From Parapedobacter tibetensis (lineage in GTDB: Bacteria > Bacteroidota > Bacteroidia > Sphingobacteriales > Sphingobacteriaceae): DNA of 64,000 nt. The stretch's first letter is position 1, and each line of letters starts with the position of its first letter. The DNA lies in contig NZ_JAMKQJ010000008.1 in the NCBI RefSeq assembly GCF_024643205.1, forward strand, positions 1 through 64,000, given 5' to 3'. Shown here one piece after another: positions 34,894 through 44,292 of the stretch. The notes under the pieces are model-generated. The model saw only the letters and a list, made by a program, of their open reading frames with translations. It searched no databases and was not told where the DNA came from. Both the position numbers and the translations under genes were made by a program.

Positions 34894-35535
34894 ATGAAAG
34901 TAAGCATACTTGACGACCATACGCTAATCGTTGAATCTATTCGTGGGGTATTGAATAAGATGCCTGGTATTTCCGAAATCACCCTTTATACCAACCCACT
35001 TCTTTTTTTAAAGGAGATCAGCGTTAATTATCATCCCGACCTTTTAATTACCGATCTGATCATGCCTTCCATGGGTGGTCTTGATTTAATTGAACATTGT
35101 AAGACATTGTTAAAAGACAAGATTAAAATCGTTGTTCTTTCATCGATAAACAATGCACCAACGGTAAGGCAGGCCTTGCGGATGGGGGTCAATGGCTACC
35201 TGGCCAAGGATGCTACGATGGAAGAACTGGCTGAAGCGGTGCGTGAGATCATGCAGGGGAAACAGTACATCGGAAAAAGTATCCAAAAAAATTTCCTGAA
35301 TAGTATTATTACCGAAGAACAGGTCGTACTCCACCTGACCCCGCGTGAAAAAGAAGTATTGGAACTGCTCTGCTCAAGCAAAACGGTTAAAGAGATTGCG
35401 CATGAGCTAAAGTTAAGCGCAAATACGGTGCATTCCTATCACAAGAATATTCTTCGGAAATTCAAACTAAACCGTACGGTCGATCTGGTGTCTTTTGCCA
35501 TACAACATGGCCTGCATAATCCTTACCATTCATAA
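34894..35535 (+). CDS. NarL-type response regulator (LuxR HTH)
   Basis: 213 residues. Receiver domain with Asp7-Asp8, phospho-acceptor Asp54 (LITDLIMP) and Lys105 (YLAKDA). LuxR-type HTH about 148-205 (LTPREKEVLELLCSSKTVKE, LSANTVHSYHKNILRKF). All key residues are intact. The kinase gene starts 3 bp after its stop, so the pair is a complete two-component system. It is the best local candidate for the regulator binding the 39-bp operators, but this is inference. Confidence 0.92.
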   Translation: MKVSILDDHTLIVESIRGVLNKMPGISEITLYTNPLLFLKEISVNYHPDLLITDLIMPSMGGLDLIEHCKTLLKDKIKIVVLSSINNAPTVRQALRMGVNGYLAKDATMEELAEAVREIMQGKQYIGKSIQKNFLNSIITEEQVVLHLTPREKEVLELLCSSKTVKEIAHELKLSANTVHSYHKNILRKFKLNRTVDLVSFAIQHGLHNPYHS

Positions 35536-35538
35536 ACA

Positions 35539-37587
35539 ATGCGAACGGCCGTAAAACACCTGTGCAGACTCCCATTTATCTTTATGGTGGTACTGTTATT
35601 CAGCAGCAACCTGAAAGCCCAGATCAGTGATGAATTTTATCGAGCCTTACCAAAGGAGTTCAGACCTGAAGATCCGTCAAAATTAACCCCTGCCGAAAAG
35701 AGGGTATTGTTGGATGGGGCCAATATCCGCTTTCACCTAAAAGCCTTTAACCCTGAATTAGACAGTATTGCCACGGCTTTGTACGCCGAGGTTGACCAGC
35801 TGCGGGATCAGAAAGACAGGATTGCTTCCCTTTGGGTTATTTCAAAGTACACGCGAAACAGGTTTGAAGACCTGGAGCTGATGCTGTTGTATATAAACAG
35901 GCTTATAAAGGAAATCAATCATAATGACGCTTTTTCTGCTGAGCTATGCACCGCCCTGCTCATGAAAGGCACAGTGCTTCTTGAAAGTGGCGAAATGGAG
36001 CCCGGCCTTTTTGCTTTACAGGAAGCCGAAAAAATGATCAGGGATAAAGAGAATATCCATGAGCGGGAAAGACTGGGATACATCTATTCGGCCATGTCAA
36101 GAGCATATATCCAGCTTGAACTTTATGACCAGACGATTGCTTATATCAATTTAGCGAATCCTTACTTTAGCGATGTTAAACCAGAGCAATCGAAAAATAT
36201 AACGCTTGCCCATGCTGAGTTGCTTAAAGCATCAGCATATATCGGTTCTTTTCAAAAAAAAAATCAATCCACCTACCTGGACACGTCGCTCGCCATCATC
36301 AGAAAATTAATGCATTCAACTGCTGATGATCCGAAATGGAATGTTCTCTGTTATGAATTGCTGGGCAAAATAAGCTATTTTAAAAAAGATTACCGGCAGT
36401 CAATGATTTATCTTGATTCTGCGGATTTACCAAAATACGCCAAACTGGCGCTTATAGATCATCATTTACCTGAAAGAATGGCCTTCAGGGGGCTGAACCT
36501 GTTGCATCAAAGCAATACTAAAGCTGGGGATTCATTGATCAAAAAAGCAATCAATCTCAATAATGAGATGTATTCCCCTATATCGGCATTGTACTATCAG
36601 TTTTATCAGGCATACAGGGACATAGGGGACTGGGAAAACGCGTCCGGATACTTGGAAAAGTATATTGATCGGAGAGATTCTATAGATATAATCCAGAAAA
36701 ATATAGCTTTTGCGGATATCAATGAGAAATACAAGAGTGCCCAAAAAGAAGCACAGATACAGCAGTTAGAAATAGACCGGGAAGTCCAGAAAAAGCAGCA
36801 ACGGCTTACCCTTTTATTGGCCATTATTGCTGTTTTGTCCCTATTGCTGGTCATGCTGTTGATCCATCTTTTCACGAAGAAAAAACAACAGGAGCTTGAA
36901 AATGAAAACCTCCGGATTGCCCAGTCCCTAACGGACCAGGAAACAAAAATGATCGAGGAACGATATGAATCGTTAAGGCTTTTGCGGTTGGAGATATCCA
37001 ATGATATGCACAACGAACTGGGTGGCGCATTGGTTTCACTTAATTTTTACATCAATGATGTTCAAAACGCTTTCAAGGATAAAAAGGTGGCCGAAGCACT
37101 AAACAACATAAAAGAAGAGGCAAACAGTATTTACATACAAACCAGGGATTATATCCATGCGCTGCAGGAAAATGCGAAGGATATTAAGTTTGATCTTGTC
37201 AATTTTCTCCTGTACCTGCCCTTGCATTTCGATCAGCGCACCACGTTAAAGGTACGGACGGATGTGGAGGCGGATCCGCTGGAGTCAAGGCTGACGGTAC
37301 AGCAAAACAATGAGTTTTATTTGCTTATAAAGGAGGCCCTGGCTAATATATTAAAGCATGCTAACGCAACTTACTTTACCATCAAGATAGATTTCTTGGG
37401 TGAAAACTGCCTGTTCGTGATCTCAGACAACGGAAAGGGATTCGACCACGGTTCAACAAGTTCCGGCATGGGGATAAAAAACATGAAGGAACGTATTGCC
37501 AACCTCAACGGCGAATTAACCATCGAGTCTGATAAAAAAGGCACAATATTAAGTGGCTCCTTTCCGGTATCATCCCTCTCAAAATAA
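35539..37587 (+). CDS. TPR-containing sensor histidine kinase
   Basis: 682 residues. Signal-anchor near the N-terminus (LPFIFMVVLLFSSNLKAQ), TPR-like helical repeats about 90-400, a membrane helix about 415-440 (LTLLLAIIAVLSLLLVMLLI), a coiled coil, a HisKA_3-like segment with the candidate His in SNDMHNELGGAL (about 493), and a C-terminal HATPase with EALANILKHANA, SDNGKGFD and GMGIKNMKERI. The TPRs lie outside the cytoplasm and probably sense an envelope protein. It pairs with the upstream NarL-type regulator. Confidence 0.9.
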   Translation: MRTAVKHLCRLPFIFMVVLLFSSNLKAQISDEFYRALPKEFRPEDPSKLTPAEKRVLLDGANIRFHLKAFNPELDSIATALYAEVDQLRDQKDRIASLWVISKYTRNRFEDLELMLLYINRLIKEINHNDAFSAELCTALLMKGTVLLESGEMEPGLFALQEAEKMIRDKENIHERERLGYIYSAMSRAYIQLELYDQTIAYINLANPYFSDVKPEQSKNITLAHAELLKASAYIGSFQKKNQSTYLDTSLAIIRKLMHSTADDPKWNVLCYELLGKISYFKKDYRQSMIYLDSADLPKYAKLALIDHHLPERMAFRGLNLLHQSNTKAGDSLIKKAINLNNEMYSPISALYYQFYQAYRDIGDWENASGYLEKYIDRRDSIDIIQKNIAFADINEKYKSAQKEAQIQQLEIDREVQKKQQRLTLLLAIIAVLSLLLVMLLIHLFTKKKQQELENENLRIAQSLTDQETKMIEERYESLRLLRLEISNDMHNELGGALVSLNFYINDVQNAFKDKKVAEALNNIKEEANSIYIQTRDYIHALQENAKDIKFDLVNFLLYLPLHFDQRTTLKVRTDVEADPLESRLTVQQNNEFYLLIKEALANILKHANATYFTIKIDFLGENCLFVISDNGKGFDHGSTSSGMGIKNMKERIANLNGELTIESDKKGTILSGSFPVSSLSK

Positions 37588-37599
37588 AGTCGGGTTTTC

Positions 37600-37630
37600 T
37601 TGGAAATTCGAAGATTTTCAAGTAACTTTA
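37600..37630 (+). promoter_or_regulatory. Promoter for SnoaL-like lipoprotein gene
   Basis: TTG at 37600-37602, 20-bp spacer, TAACTTTA at 37623-37630. It lies just after the kinase gene. A long leader of about 210 nt would precede the chosen start at 37849. Confidence 0.4.
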
Positions 37631-37848
37631 TAGAACACTGTTGAAATAAACAAACCGTTGAGGAAAAACGGTGTTTATAACATATGTTGGGTACTGCTGG
37701 GATGGGAGGATTTATGGTTTCACCGATAAAACGCAATGTTATGAAACAGTCAAGTTTTAATACCCCACAATCAGGTTCGCTTGCTGCAAGCCGCAAGCAC
37801 GATAGCCTTGACAAATTCCTGAGCCGCGGCAAGGAGTTGTTTTTAAAA

Positions 37849-38448
37849 ATGCTGGATGATCAACTGCGCCGAAAATTTGTAACCCTATCCATCCTTTTTT
37901 CTGCTGCCTTATTTTTTATGGCCTGTAGCGCAGATAATGCCAGCCAAAAGGCGGAAGAGGCGCTGCAAAGTGAAAAAGACGCCATCCTGGCGGTAATCGA
38001 GAAGGAAACCGAGGCTTTTTTTGCTCGTGACTATGAAAGTTGGAAATCCAACTATGTTCAGGAGGATTATGCTTTTCAGGCATGGAGCAACAAGGATGGG
38101 ACATTCGATTCCAGCGTTGGCTGGGAGGGAATAGATAATTCTGTAGGCCAATACATCCATGACAATCCAGAACCTGTATCTAGCCACCCCATTGTAGAAC
38201 GGAAAAACATTAAATTCAAGTTCTATGGAGACAATGTAGCTTACCTTACTTGGGATCAGTTTAATAGTGACCGGGAAAACAAGCTTTTCTTCCACAGCAA
38301 GGAGGTGAGGTTGCTGGAAAAAGTAAGCAACGAATGGAAAATCGTATGTGTTTCAGCTTTCTGGGATTTTAAAAACCTGATCCCTGCGGAAAAACTGAAA
38401 GATATTCAGCGCATGGATAAGGAAAGCAGGGGTAAGGATAAGATTTAG
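37849..38448 (+). CDS. Lipoprotein with SnoaL-like/DUF4440-type domain
   Basis: 199 residues from the ATG at 37849, chosen because it is preceded by AAGGAG and gives a clean lipoprotein signal (SILFSAALFFMAC). An in-frame ATG at 37684 would add 55 residues without homology. The body, with EAFFARDYESWKSNYVQEDY and a final beta-rich part ending in a WKIVCVSAFWDF motif, resembles the NTF2-fold SnoaL/DUF4440 family. Function is unknown. Confidence 0.75.
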   Translation: MLDDQLRRKFVTLSILFSAALFFMACSADNASQKAEEALQSEKDAILAVIEKETEAFFARDYESWKSNYVQEDYAFQAWSNKDGTFDSSVGWEGIDNSVGQYIHDNPEPVSSHPIVERKNIKFKFYGDNVAYLTWDQFNSDRENKLFFHSKEVRLLEKVSNEWKIVCVSAFWDFKNLIPAEKLKDIQRMDKESRGKDKI

Positions 38449-38545
38449 AGCCTTCGTGCGTTGTTTGGTTGGTGCTAAAAAATGGCCGCGCTATTGGCAT
38501 TGAAAAGGTATATCCTTACCTTAGCCCAAATAAATTCCATACGAC

Positions 38546-39730
38546 ATGAGCCATATCGAAACGGATTTAATCCATTCGGGGAAATCATTTAATAAAACAC
38601 ACGCAATCGTTCCACCCATTTACCAAACCGCCACTTATTATGCCGCAGACAATGCCGAGGAATATATGGCGGCAGCTACCGAGGCGCGGCATCCCCATTT
38701 TTATCACCGCCATGGTAATCCGGTAAGCAGCCAAACTGCAGAGCTGATTGCCAAACTGGAGGGAACGGAGGCCGCACTGTTGACCGCTACGGGAATGGCT
38801 GCCATCAGTACAGCCGTGCTGTCTGTTGTAAAGGCGGGTGATCATGTAGTGGCTCAACAATCACATTATTCGGCAGCGCGCGTATTACTCAAGGAATTAC
38901 TCCCTCAGTTTGGTGTAGAAGTGTCCTATGCCGACCAATGTGATAACGCATCCTTTGAGAAAGCGATTAAGGATAATACGACCTTGATTTACCTCGAAAC
39001 CCCCTCTAATCCCAACCTTTCCATTACCGATCTCTCCTTTGTGGGGGCACTGGCTAAGGAAAAAGAGATCACTACCATTTGTGACAATACCTTTGCGAGC
39101 CCGATCAACCAACGGCCGGGGGATTTTGGTATCGACATCATCGTACACAGTGCCACCAAATACCTTGGCGGACATAGCGACCTTACCGCGGGCGTGATTT
39201 GTGGAACCGAAGAAGCAGTCAATAAGGCGTGGAAGAAATTATTGACACTGGGAGGGGCCCTCGCTCCCTTTGACGCCTGGCTGCTGCTTAGGGGACTGCG
39301 TACGTTGGCCATGCGTGTACGCCAAATCAATGAAAATGCATTGCAATTGGCACAATGGTTTGAGCGGCACCCCTTGATAAAACGGGTAGCTTACTGTGGG
39401 CTCCCTTCGCATCCACAGCATGAATTAGCCAAGCAACAAATGAAGGGTTTTACAGGTATGCTTTGCGTAGAAGTGGATGGCGAGGATGAGCAACAGCAAT
39501 TCCAATGTGCTCAAAAGGTTTTGAACGACTTGGATATCTTTGCAAATGCGGCAAGCTTGGGTGGTGTGGAATCATTGGTGGTGCATCCCGCCAGCATGTG
39601 GGGCCTGCATCATTCCAATGAACAGAAACTGAAGGCAGGCATCAATGATGGGATGCTGAGGATTTCGGTAGGCGTAGAGCATATTGATGACCTGATTGCC
39701 GATTTTGAACAAGCTTTGGCTAAGATATGA
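38546..39730 (+). CDS. PLP-dependent trans-sulfuration enzyme (cystathionine synthase/lyase family)
   Basis: 394 residues, the usual family length. PLP-binding lysine is K205 in HSATKYLGGHSD. ETPSNP (151-156) and the ATGMAAIST segment (81-89) are family signatures. Members include cystathionine gamma-synthase, beta/gamma-lyases and methionine gamma-lyase; the sequence does not decide between them. The following gene is a sugar acid kinase with no clear metabolic link. The stop codon overlaps a 27-bp intergenic repeat. Confidence 0.9.
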   Translation: MSHIETDLIHSGKSFNKTHAIVPPIYQTATYYAADNAEEYMAAATEARHPHFYHRHGNPVSSQTAELIAKLEGTEAALLTATGMAAISTAVLSVVKAGDHVVAQQSHYSAARVLLKELLPQFGVEVSYADQCDNASFEKAIKDNTTLIYLETPSNPNLSITDLSFVGALAKEKEITTICDNTFASPINQRPGDFGIDIIVHSATKYLGGHSDLTAGVICGTEEAVNKAWKKLLTLGGALAPFDAWLLLRGLRTLAMRVRQINENALQLAQWFERHPLIKRVAYCGLPSHPQHELAKQQMKGFTGMLCVEVDGEDEQQQFQCAQKVLNDLDIFANAASLGGVESLVVHPASMWGLHHSNEQKLKAGINDGMLRISVGVEHIDDLIADFEQALAKI

Positions 39731-39754
39731 GATTTGAGACGTGAGATTTGAGAC
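39728..39754 (+). repeat. 27-bp interspersed repeat, copy 1
   Basis: TGAGATTTGAGACGTGAG followed by ATTTGAGAC, itself built from two TGAGATTTGAGAC words. An exact reverse-complement copy is at 40829-40855. The pair brackets the KDG kinase gene. Confidence 0.85.
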
Positions 39755-39787
39755 ATATTCATTATTTTAGCCAACCTATTTATATTC

Positions 39788-40780
39788 ATGATTAAACATA
39801 AGATATTATCATTTGGGGAGTTACTGCTTAGGTTCAGTTCTTCTGGAGAAACTTTTCTTGGTGCCGAATATGCCGTTTCCGTATTTCCGGGTGGTTCGGA
39901 AGCTAATGTAGCGGCCTCTCTGGCGCAATGGGATGTGCCGTGCAGCTACATGAGCCGGATACCAGACAACGATTTATCAAGGCAGGCTGTGCAAACGTTA
40001 AACCAGCTTGGTGTAGACACTGTCCCATGCCTGATGGAAGGCGATCGGATGGGACTATACTTCCTGCTCTCAGCCAATGGCCTGAGCAAAGGGGAAGTGG
40101 TGTATGACCGAAAATATTCGGCATTTAGCCAATTGGAACCTGGTAAGATAGATTGGGATAGGGTACTGGAAGGCTATACCTGGTTCCACTGGAGTGCGCT
40201 TACTCCAGCCTTGAACGAATCGCTGGCTGCGGTATGCCATGAGGCATTGGATGCGGCAAGCAGGAAGGGGCTAACGATATCGGTAGACCTCAACTATCGG
40301 AATAAACTCTGGAACTATGGAAAACAACCCATAGCAATAATGCCGAAGCTGCTCCAATATTGCGATGTGGTGATGGGCAATATTTGGGCAGCCAATAAAA
40401 TGTTGGGTACATCCGTATTGGAAACATTGGGAAGGGATACTGCACCTGATGTTTACTATGAACATGCTAAAGAATCCGCTCAGGAGATGTTTGCTTCGTT
40501 ATCCAAATGCAAGCATATCGCATATACCTTTCGCTTTATGGATTCAGCCACCCATAATCTCTTATATGGCACATACCATACTAGGGAAGCAGATTTTATT
40601 TCATCCATTCATGAAACCAACAACGTGGTAGACCGCATTGGTAGTGGCGACGCCTTCATGGCTGGCCTGATTTACGCATTGGTAAACGATAAAAAAGGGC
40701 AGGAAATCATCGATACGGCCACTGCCGCAGGATTTAAAAAACTATTTGTTAAAGGAGACTTTGGTAATGGGAATATTTAG
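39788..40780 (+). CDS. kdgK: 2-keto-3-deoxygluconate kinase (PfkB family)
   Basis: 330 residues. PfkB N-terminal GGSEAN (35-40) and the C-terminal signature DRIGSGDAF (282-290) with catalytic Asp288. Overall layout and the partner aldolase gene 87 bp downstream fit KDG kinase, which phosphorylates 2-keto-3-deoxygluconate to KDPG. Other sugar kinases of the family cannot be excluded from sequence alone. Inverted 27-bp repeats flank the gene. Confidence 0.85.
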   Translation: MIKHKILSFGELLLRFSSSGETFLGAEYAVSVFPGGSEANVAASLAQWDVPCSYMSRIPDNDLSRQAVQTLNQLGVDTVPCLMEGDRMGLYFLLSANGLSKGEVVYDRKYSAFSQLEPGKIDWDRVLEGYTWFHWSALTPALNESLAAVCHEALDAASRKGLTISVDLNYRNKLWNYGKQPIAIMPKLLQYCDVVMGNIWAANKMLGTSVLETLGRDTAPDVYYEHAKESAQEMFASLSKCKHIAYTFRFMDSATHNLLYGTYHTREADFISSIHETNNVVDRIGSGDAFMAGLIYALVNDKKGQEIIDTATAAGFKKLFVKGDFGNGNI

Positions 40781-40828
40781 CCATCGGTTGGCAGTTGTCC
40801 GCCAGTTGGTGGAAATAGGTGCTCTCAC

Positions 40829-40855
40829 GTCTCAAATCTCACGTCTCAAATCTCA
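40829..40855 (-). repeat. 27-bp interspersed repeat, copy 2 (inverted)
   Basis: Exact reverse complement of 39728-39754. It lies 13 bp before the start of the aldolase gene. Confidence 0.85.
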
Positions 40856-40867
40856 ATACTAAAAACA

Positions 40868-41509
40868 ATGGAAAAAACGCTTGATCATATCCTTGCCCAT
40901 CCAATATTGCCGGTGTATTACCACGATGACTTGCAAACGTGTATCAACGTAGTCAATGCTTGCTATCAGGGAGGCATCCGTGTTTTTGAGTTTGTAAACC
41001 GGGGCGACAGCGCGCCGGAGAATTTTTCGCAACTTCTCTCGTACCAAAAGGAAAACTGGCCTGGCCTGCTAATGGGTATCGGCACCATCAAAAACGCCGC
41101 GATGGCTAAAGCTTATATCGATATTGGAGCGAAGTTTATCGTCAGCCCTGTCGTGAAGCCGGAAATTGCTGAAATAACGCTCCAAAAGGATATCCTGTGG
41201 GTTCCCGGTTGCATGACCCCCACGGAAATAAGCCTGGCGGAGGATTTGGGTGCGCCATTGGTGAAACTCTTTCCCGGCGACACCTTAGGTGCGGGATTTC
41301 TCAAAGCCATCAAACCCCTCTTTCCAGCTATGCGGTTTATGCCCACCGGCGGCGTGAATCCCACAAAGGAAAGCATCACGAGTTGGTTTGATGCGGGTGT
41401 GAGTGCCGTGGGTCTGGGCTCCAAGCTTTTTGCCAAACCGGAAGGTGAAACAGGTTATGATTGGTTGACCGAGCGCAGTAAGGAATTGATGAGATGGGTG
41501 CGGAAATAA
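40868..41509 (+). CDS. eda: KDPG/4-hydroxy-2-oxoglutarate aldolase
   Basis: 213 residues, the usual length. The Schiff-base lysine is K133 in LVKLFPGD, and the catalytic glutamate is E41 in VFEFVNRG. PTGGVNPT marks the phosphate-binding region. It splits KDPG into pyruvate and glyceraldehyde-3-phosphate, directly using the product of the upstream kinase. No edd is present in the window, so the substrate probably enters from uronate or KDG metabolism. Confidence 0.9.
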   Translation: MEKTLDHILAHPILPVYYHDDLQTCINVVNACYQGGIRVFEFVNRGDSAPENFSQLLSYQKENWPGLLMGIGTIKNAAMAKAYIDIGAKFIVSPVVKPEIAEITLQKDILWVPGCMTPTEISLAEDLGAPLVKLFPGDTLGAGFLKAIKPLFPAMRFMPTGGVNPTKESITSWFDAGVSAVGLGSKLFAKPEGETGYDWLTERSKELMRWVRK

Positions 41510-41587
41510 TTTTTTGAAAATCGCTCAATCGATTGCGCGGATTATTATTGGTTCGGTTTGTTATGTTTGTGGAGAGATATCCTGATT

Positions 41588-43435
41588 ATGAAAAAACTAA
41601 CCAAATTATCCGCTATTATAACGTTGTTGTTTTCAATGGGTTTGCAGGCCCAAGATCGTCAGCTTTCCATCATCCCACAACCTTTGGAGTTGGAGCAAAA
41701 GCAAGGCGCATACATACTTCATGAAAAATCGATTATTCAGTTTGATGATAGCGATGCCGAATTAACCGCATTGGCCGAACTGTTTGCCCAGGGACTTTTT
41801 GAGCGTACAGGGATACGTCCACAGCTGGCATCCCCTCGTTCCGTTAAAACAGCAAATACCTTAACACTTCAATTGACTTCCGATACCTTGGGCGACGAGG
41901 GTTATCGTTTGACGGTAAGCGAGGACGGAATAACTGCCCGCGCGGCGAAGGCAAACGGATTGTTCTATGCAATACAATCCATATACCAGTTATTGCCCAT
42001 TGGAGAATCGGCCAATAAAGGGGTAGCAATCCCGGCCGTCGAAATCATGGACAAACCTCGCTTCGGGTGGCGAGGGCTGATGCTGGATGTGGGGCGGTAT
42101 TTCTATTCCGTAGACTACATCAAGAAATACATCGATTACTTGGCTATGCACAAGATGAATGTCTTCCACTGGCATTTGGTAGAAGACCATGGCTGGCGTA
42201 TTGAAATCAAGAGCTATCCCAAACTTACTGATGTGAGTGCATGGCGCCCTAGCACCAATTTCCAACGCGGCTCCTATATCAATCACAATCCACATGGGGG
42301 CTACTATTCACACGAGGACGTACGCGAAGTGGTGGCTTATGCACAATCGCGGTATGTGACGGTGGTTCCTGAAATCGAATTACCCGGACATGTGCTCTCC
42401 GCTTTGGTGGCTTATCCCGAATTGTCATGCACAGGAGGACCGTTTGAAATCCCTGAGCAGTGGGCCATACAGCAAGATATCTACTGCGCCGGCAACGAAC
42501 AGGTATTTACCTTCTTGGAAAGCGTGCTGTCGGAAGTCGTGGAATTGTTTCCCAGCGAAATTATACATATTGGAGGTGATGAGGCCCCTAAAGACCGCTG
42601 GAAGGCATGCCCCAAATGCCAGCAGCGTATAAAGGACGAGGGATTGAAGGATGAGCATGAATTGCAAAGTTACTTCATTACCCGTATCGAGAAATTTCTA
42701 AATAGCAAGGGCAAGCGCATTATTGGATGGGACGAAATACTTGAAGGCGGATTGGCTCCTAATGCCGCAGTGATGTCTTGGCGTGGTATTAAGGGCGGTA
42801 TTGAAGCAGCACGGATGCACCATCCGGTGGTGATGAGCCCTACCACACATATGTATTTCGATTATTTCCAAGGTGAGCCTTACCATGAGCCCAATGCTAT
42901 CGGTGGGCATCTACCTCTGCGTAAGGTTTATTCCTATGAGCCATTGCCCGAGGAGCTCACACCAGAGGAACAGCAATACATTATGGGTGTACAAGGCAAT
43001 GTATGGGGTGAATACATCCATTCACCAGATAAGTGTGATTACATGACTTATCCGCGCGGTGCGGCATTGGCCGAAATAGCCTGGAGTGCCATGAAACATA
43101 AGGATTGGGAGGATTTCATCCGTCGGCTAGAAGACCAATACCTGCGCTATGAACAGGTTGGAATCAACTACGCGAAGAGCGCTTACCAAGTGTATTTTGA
43201 GGTAGAAGATGATGTGGCGGGCAAGAAATCAGCCGTCACACTGAAAACAGATAGCTACCAACCGGAAATTTACTATACCGTGGATGGCAGCGAACCGTCA
43301 TTGGATTCACCGAAATACCATGGGCCTTTTGAAGTGGCCGAATACACAACAGTTAGAGCTGCTACGTTTAAGGATGGCAAACGGGTAAGTCCGGCGAGTG
43401 TGCGGTCAATGGTGCGTTTCGAGAAGACGGAATGA
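41588..43435 (+). CDS. GH20 beta-N-acetylhexosaminidase
   Basis: 615 residues from the ATG at 41588, which gives signal peptide MKKLTKLSAIITLLFSM ending LQAQ. A GH20 N-terminal domain about 24-150 is followed by the catalytic barrel 157-520. The catalytic pair is D331-E332 in HIGGDEAP. A C-terminal beta domain resembles chitobiase C-terminal (KDGKRVSPASVRS). It releases terminal N-acetylhexosamines from glycans or chitin fragments. The following genes are pentose phosphate enzymes. Confidence 0.93.
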   Translation: MKKLTKLSAIITLLFSMGLQAQDRQLSIIPQPLELEQKQGAYILHEKSIIQFDDSDAELTALAELFAQGLFERTGIRPQLASPRSVKTANTLTLQLTSDTLGDEGYRLTVSEDGITARAAKANGLFYAIQSIYQLLPIGESANKGVAIPAVEIMDKPRFGWRGLMLDVGRYFYSVDYIKKYIDYLAMHKMNVFHWHLVEDHGWRIEIKSYPKLTDVSAWRPSTNFQRGSYINHNPHGGYYSHEDVREVVAYAQSRYVTVVPEIELPGHVLSALVAYPELSCTGGPFEIPEQWAIQQDIYCAGNEQVFTFLESVLSEVVELFPSEIIHIGGDEAPKDRWKACPKCQQRIKDEGLKDEHELQSYFITRIEKFLNSKGKRIIGWDEILEGGLAPNAAVMSWRGIKGGIEAARMHHPVVMSPTTHMYFDYFQGEPYHEPNAIGGHLPLRKVYSYEPLPEELTPEEQQYIMGVQGNVWGEYIHSPDKCDYMTYPRGAALAEIAWSAMKHKDWEDFIRRLEDQYLRYEQVGINYAKSAYQVYFEVEDDVAGKKSAVTLKTDSYQPEIYYTVDGSEPSLDSPKYHGPFEVAEYTTVRAATFKDGKRVSPASVRSMVRFEKTE

Positions 43436-43789
43436 TGCCCCACTGGTTTAATTTGAATTTAACGAAGATATATAGTTCAACGAATTCCTTCTACCCCTAA
43501 GTTTATACGTTTTACGTAATAGCTTTATTTATTATAAACTAGCTGTTGTATGGTAACAGGTAGTTGATTCGTATTTTATGGGTAATTTCCCCTAGAAAGT
43601 CCCTATTATTATCAGCATTGGATACGAGTCTTAATGGAAACGGTTGCCACTCAATGCCAGAGATAGCACTTAATCCGTATAGTTTTCAAAAATGACAATG
43701 AATTTTCAATCAACATCGATTTTTTGGCTATCTTCATCGGCTGTTTTGCTGGGCATAATAATATACCAGTATTTTTTTAATTTAGCCTT
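43436..43789. other. Intergenic region upstream of rpiB
   Basis: 354 bp without a gene. The only support is a likely promoter near 43746-43777. No palindrome or repeat stands out. Confidence 0.5.
43746..43777 (+). promoter_or_regulatory. Promoter for pentose phosphate operon
   Basis: TTG at 43746-43748, 21-bp spacer, TATTTTTT at 43770-43777 (weak fit to TAnnTTTG). The start would be near 43783, very close to the first ATG at 43790/43796. Confidence 0.35.
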
Positions 43790-43795
43790 ATGGTT

Positions 43796-44287
43796 ATGAA
43801 GATAGGCATCGCAGCCGACCACGCTGGCTTTGAACAAAAGCAGCAGTTGATTACCAAGCTTACCGAAGCTGGTTATGATGTACATGACTATGGAGCCTTG
43901 GACTATGACCCAGCAGATGATTACCCCGACATCATTGTTCCATTGGCGCATGCGATTGTAAAAGAAGAAGTGGCGCGCGGTATTGCCGTGTGTGGCAGTG
44001 GTGTCGGTGTGTCCATCGCCGCCAATAAGATCCCGGGTGTACGTGCTGCTTTGGTTACCGATACCTATTCCGCTCACCAAGGAGTAGAACATGATGATAT
44101 GAACCTGCTTTGTATAGGTGGGCGTGTCATTGGTCCTATGTTGATTTGGGAACTGGTGGATGCGTTCGTCAACGCCCGGTATCAAGCGGAAGAACGTTTT
44201 GAACGCCGGTTACAGAAGGTTATCACCATGGAGAAGCAAGGGTTGGAGGCTTATCAAACAGAAAATAAACAACAGGTAAAAAAATAG
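43796..44287 (+). CDS. rpiB: Ribose-5-phosphate isomerase B
   Basis: About 163 residues from ATG 43796 (an ATG at 43790 is also in frame). KIGIAADHAGFEQK and VCGSGVGVSIAANK (active-site Cys) and the conserved EHDDMNLL are RpiB/LacAB hallmarks. It interconverts ribose-5- and ribulose-5-phosphate. The gene begins the oxidative pentose phosphate operon and is followed 5 bp later by gnd. Confidence 0.93.
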   Translation: MKIGIAADHAGFEQKQQLITKLTEAGYDVHDYGALDYDPADDYPDIIVPLAHAIVKEEVARGIAVCGSGVGVSIAANKIPGVRAALVTDTYSAHQGVEHDDMNLLCIGGRVIGPMLIWELVDAFVNARYQAEERFERRLQKVITMEKQGLEAYQTENKQQVKK

Positions 44288-44292
44288 ATTGC

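Noticed and set aside
37684..37848. N-terminal extension of the SnoaL-like lipoprotein
   Set aside because: It would bury the lipoprotein signal peptide 55 residues in. The ATG at 37849 has a better ribosome-binding context.
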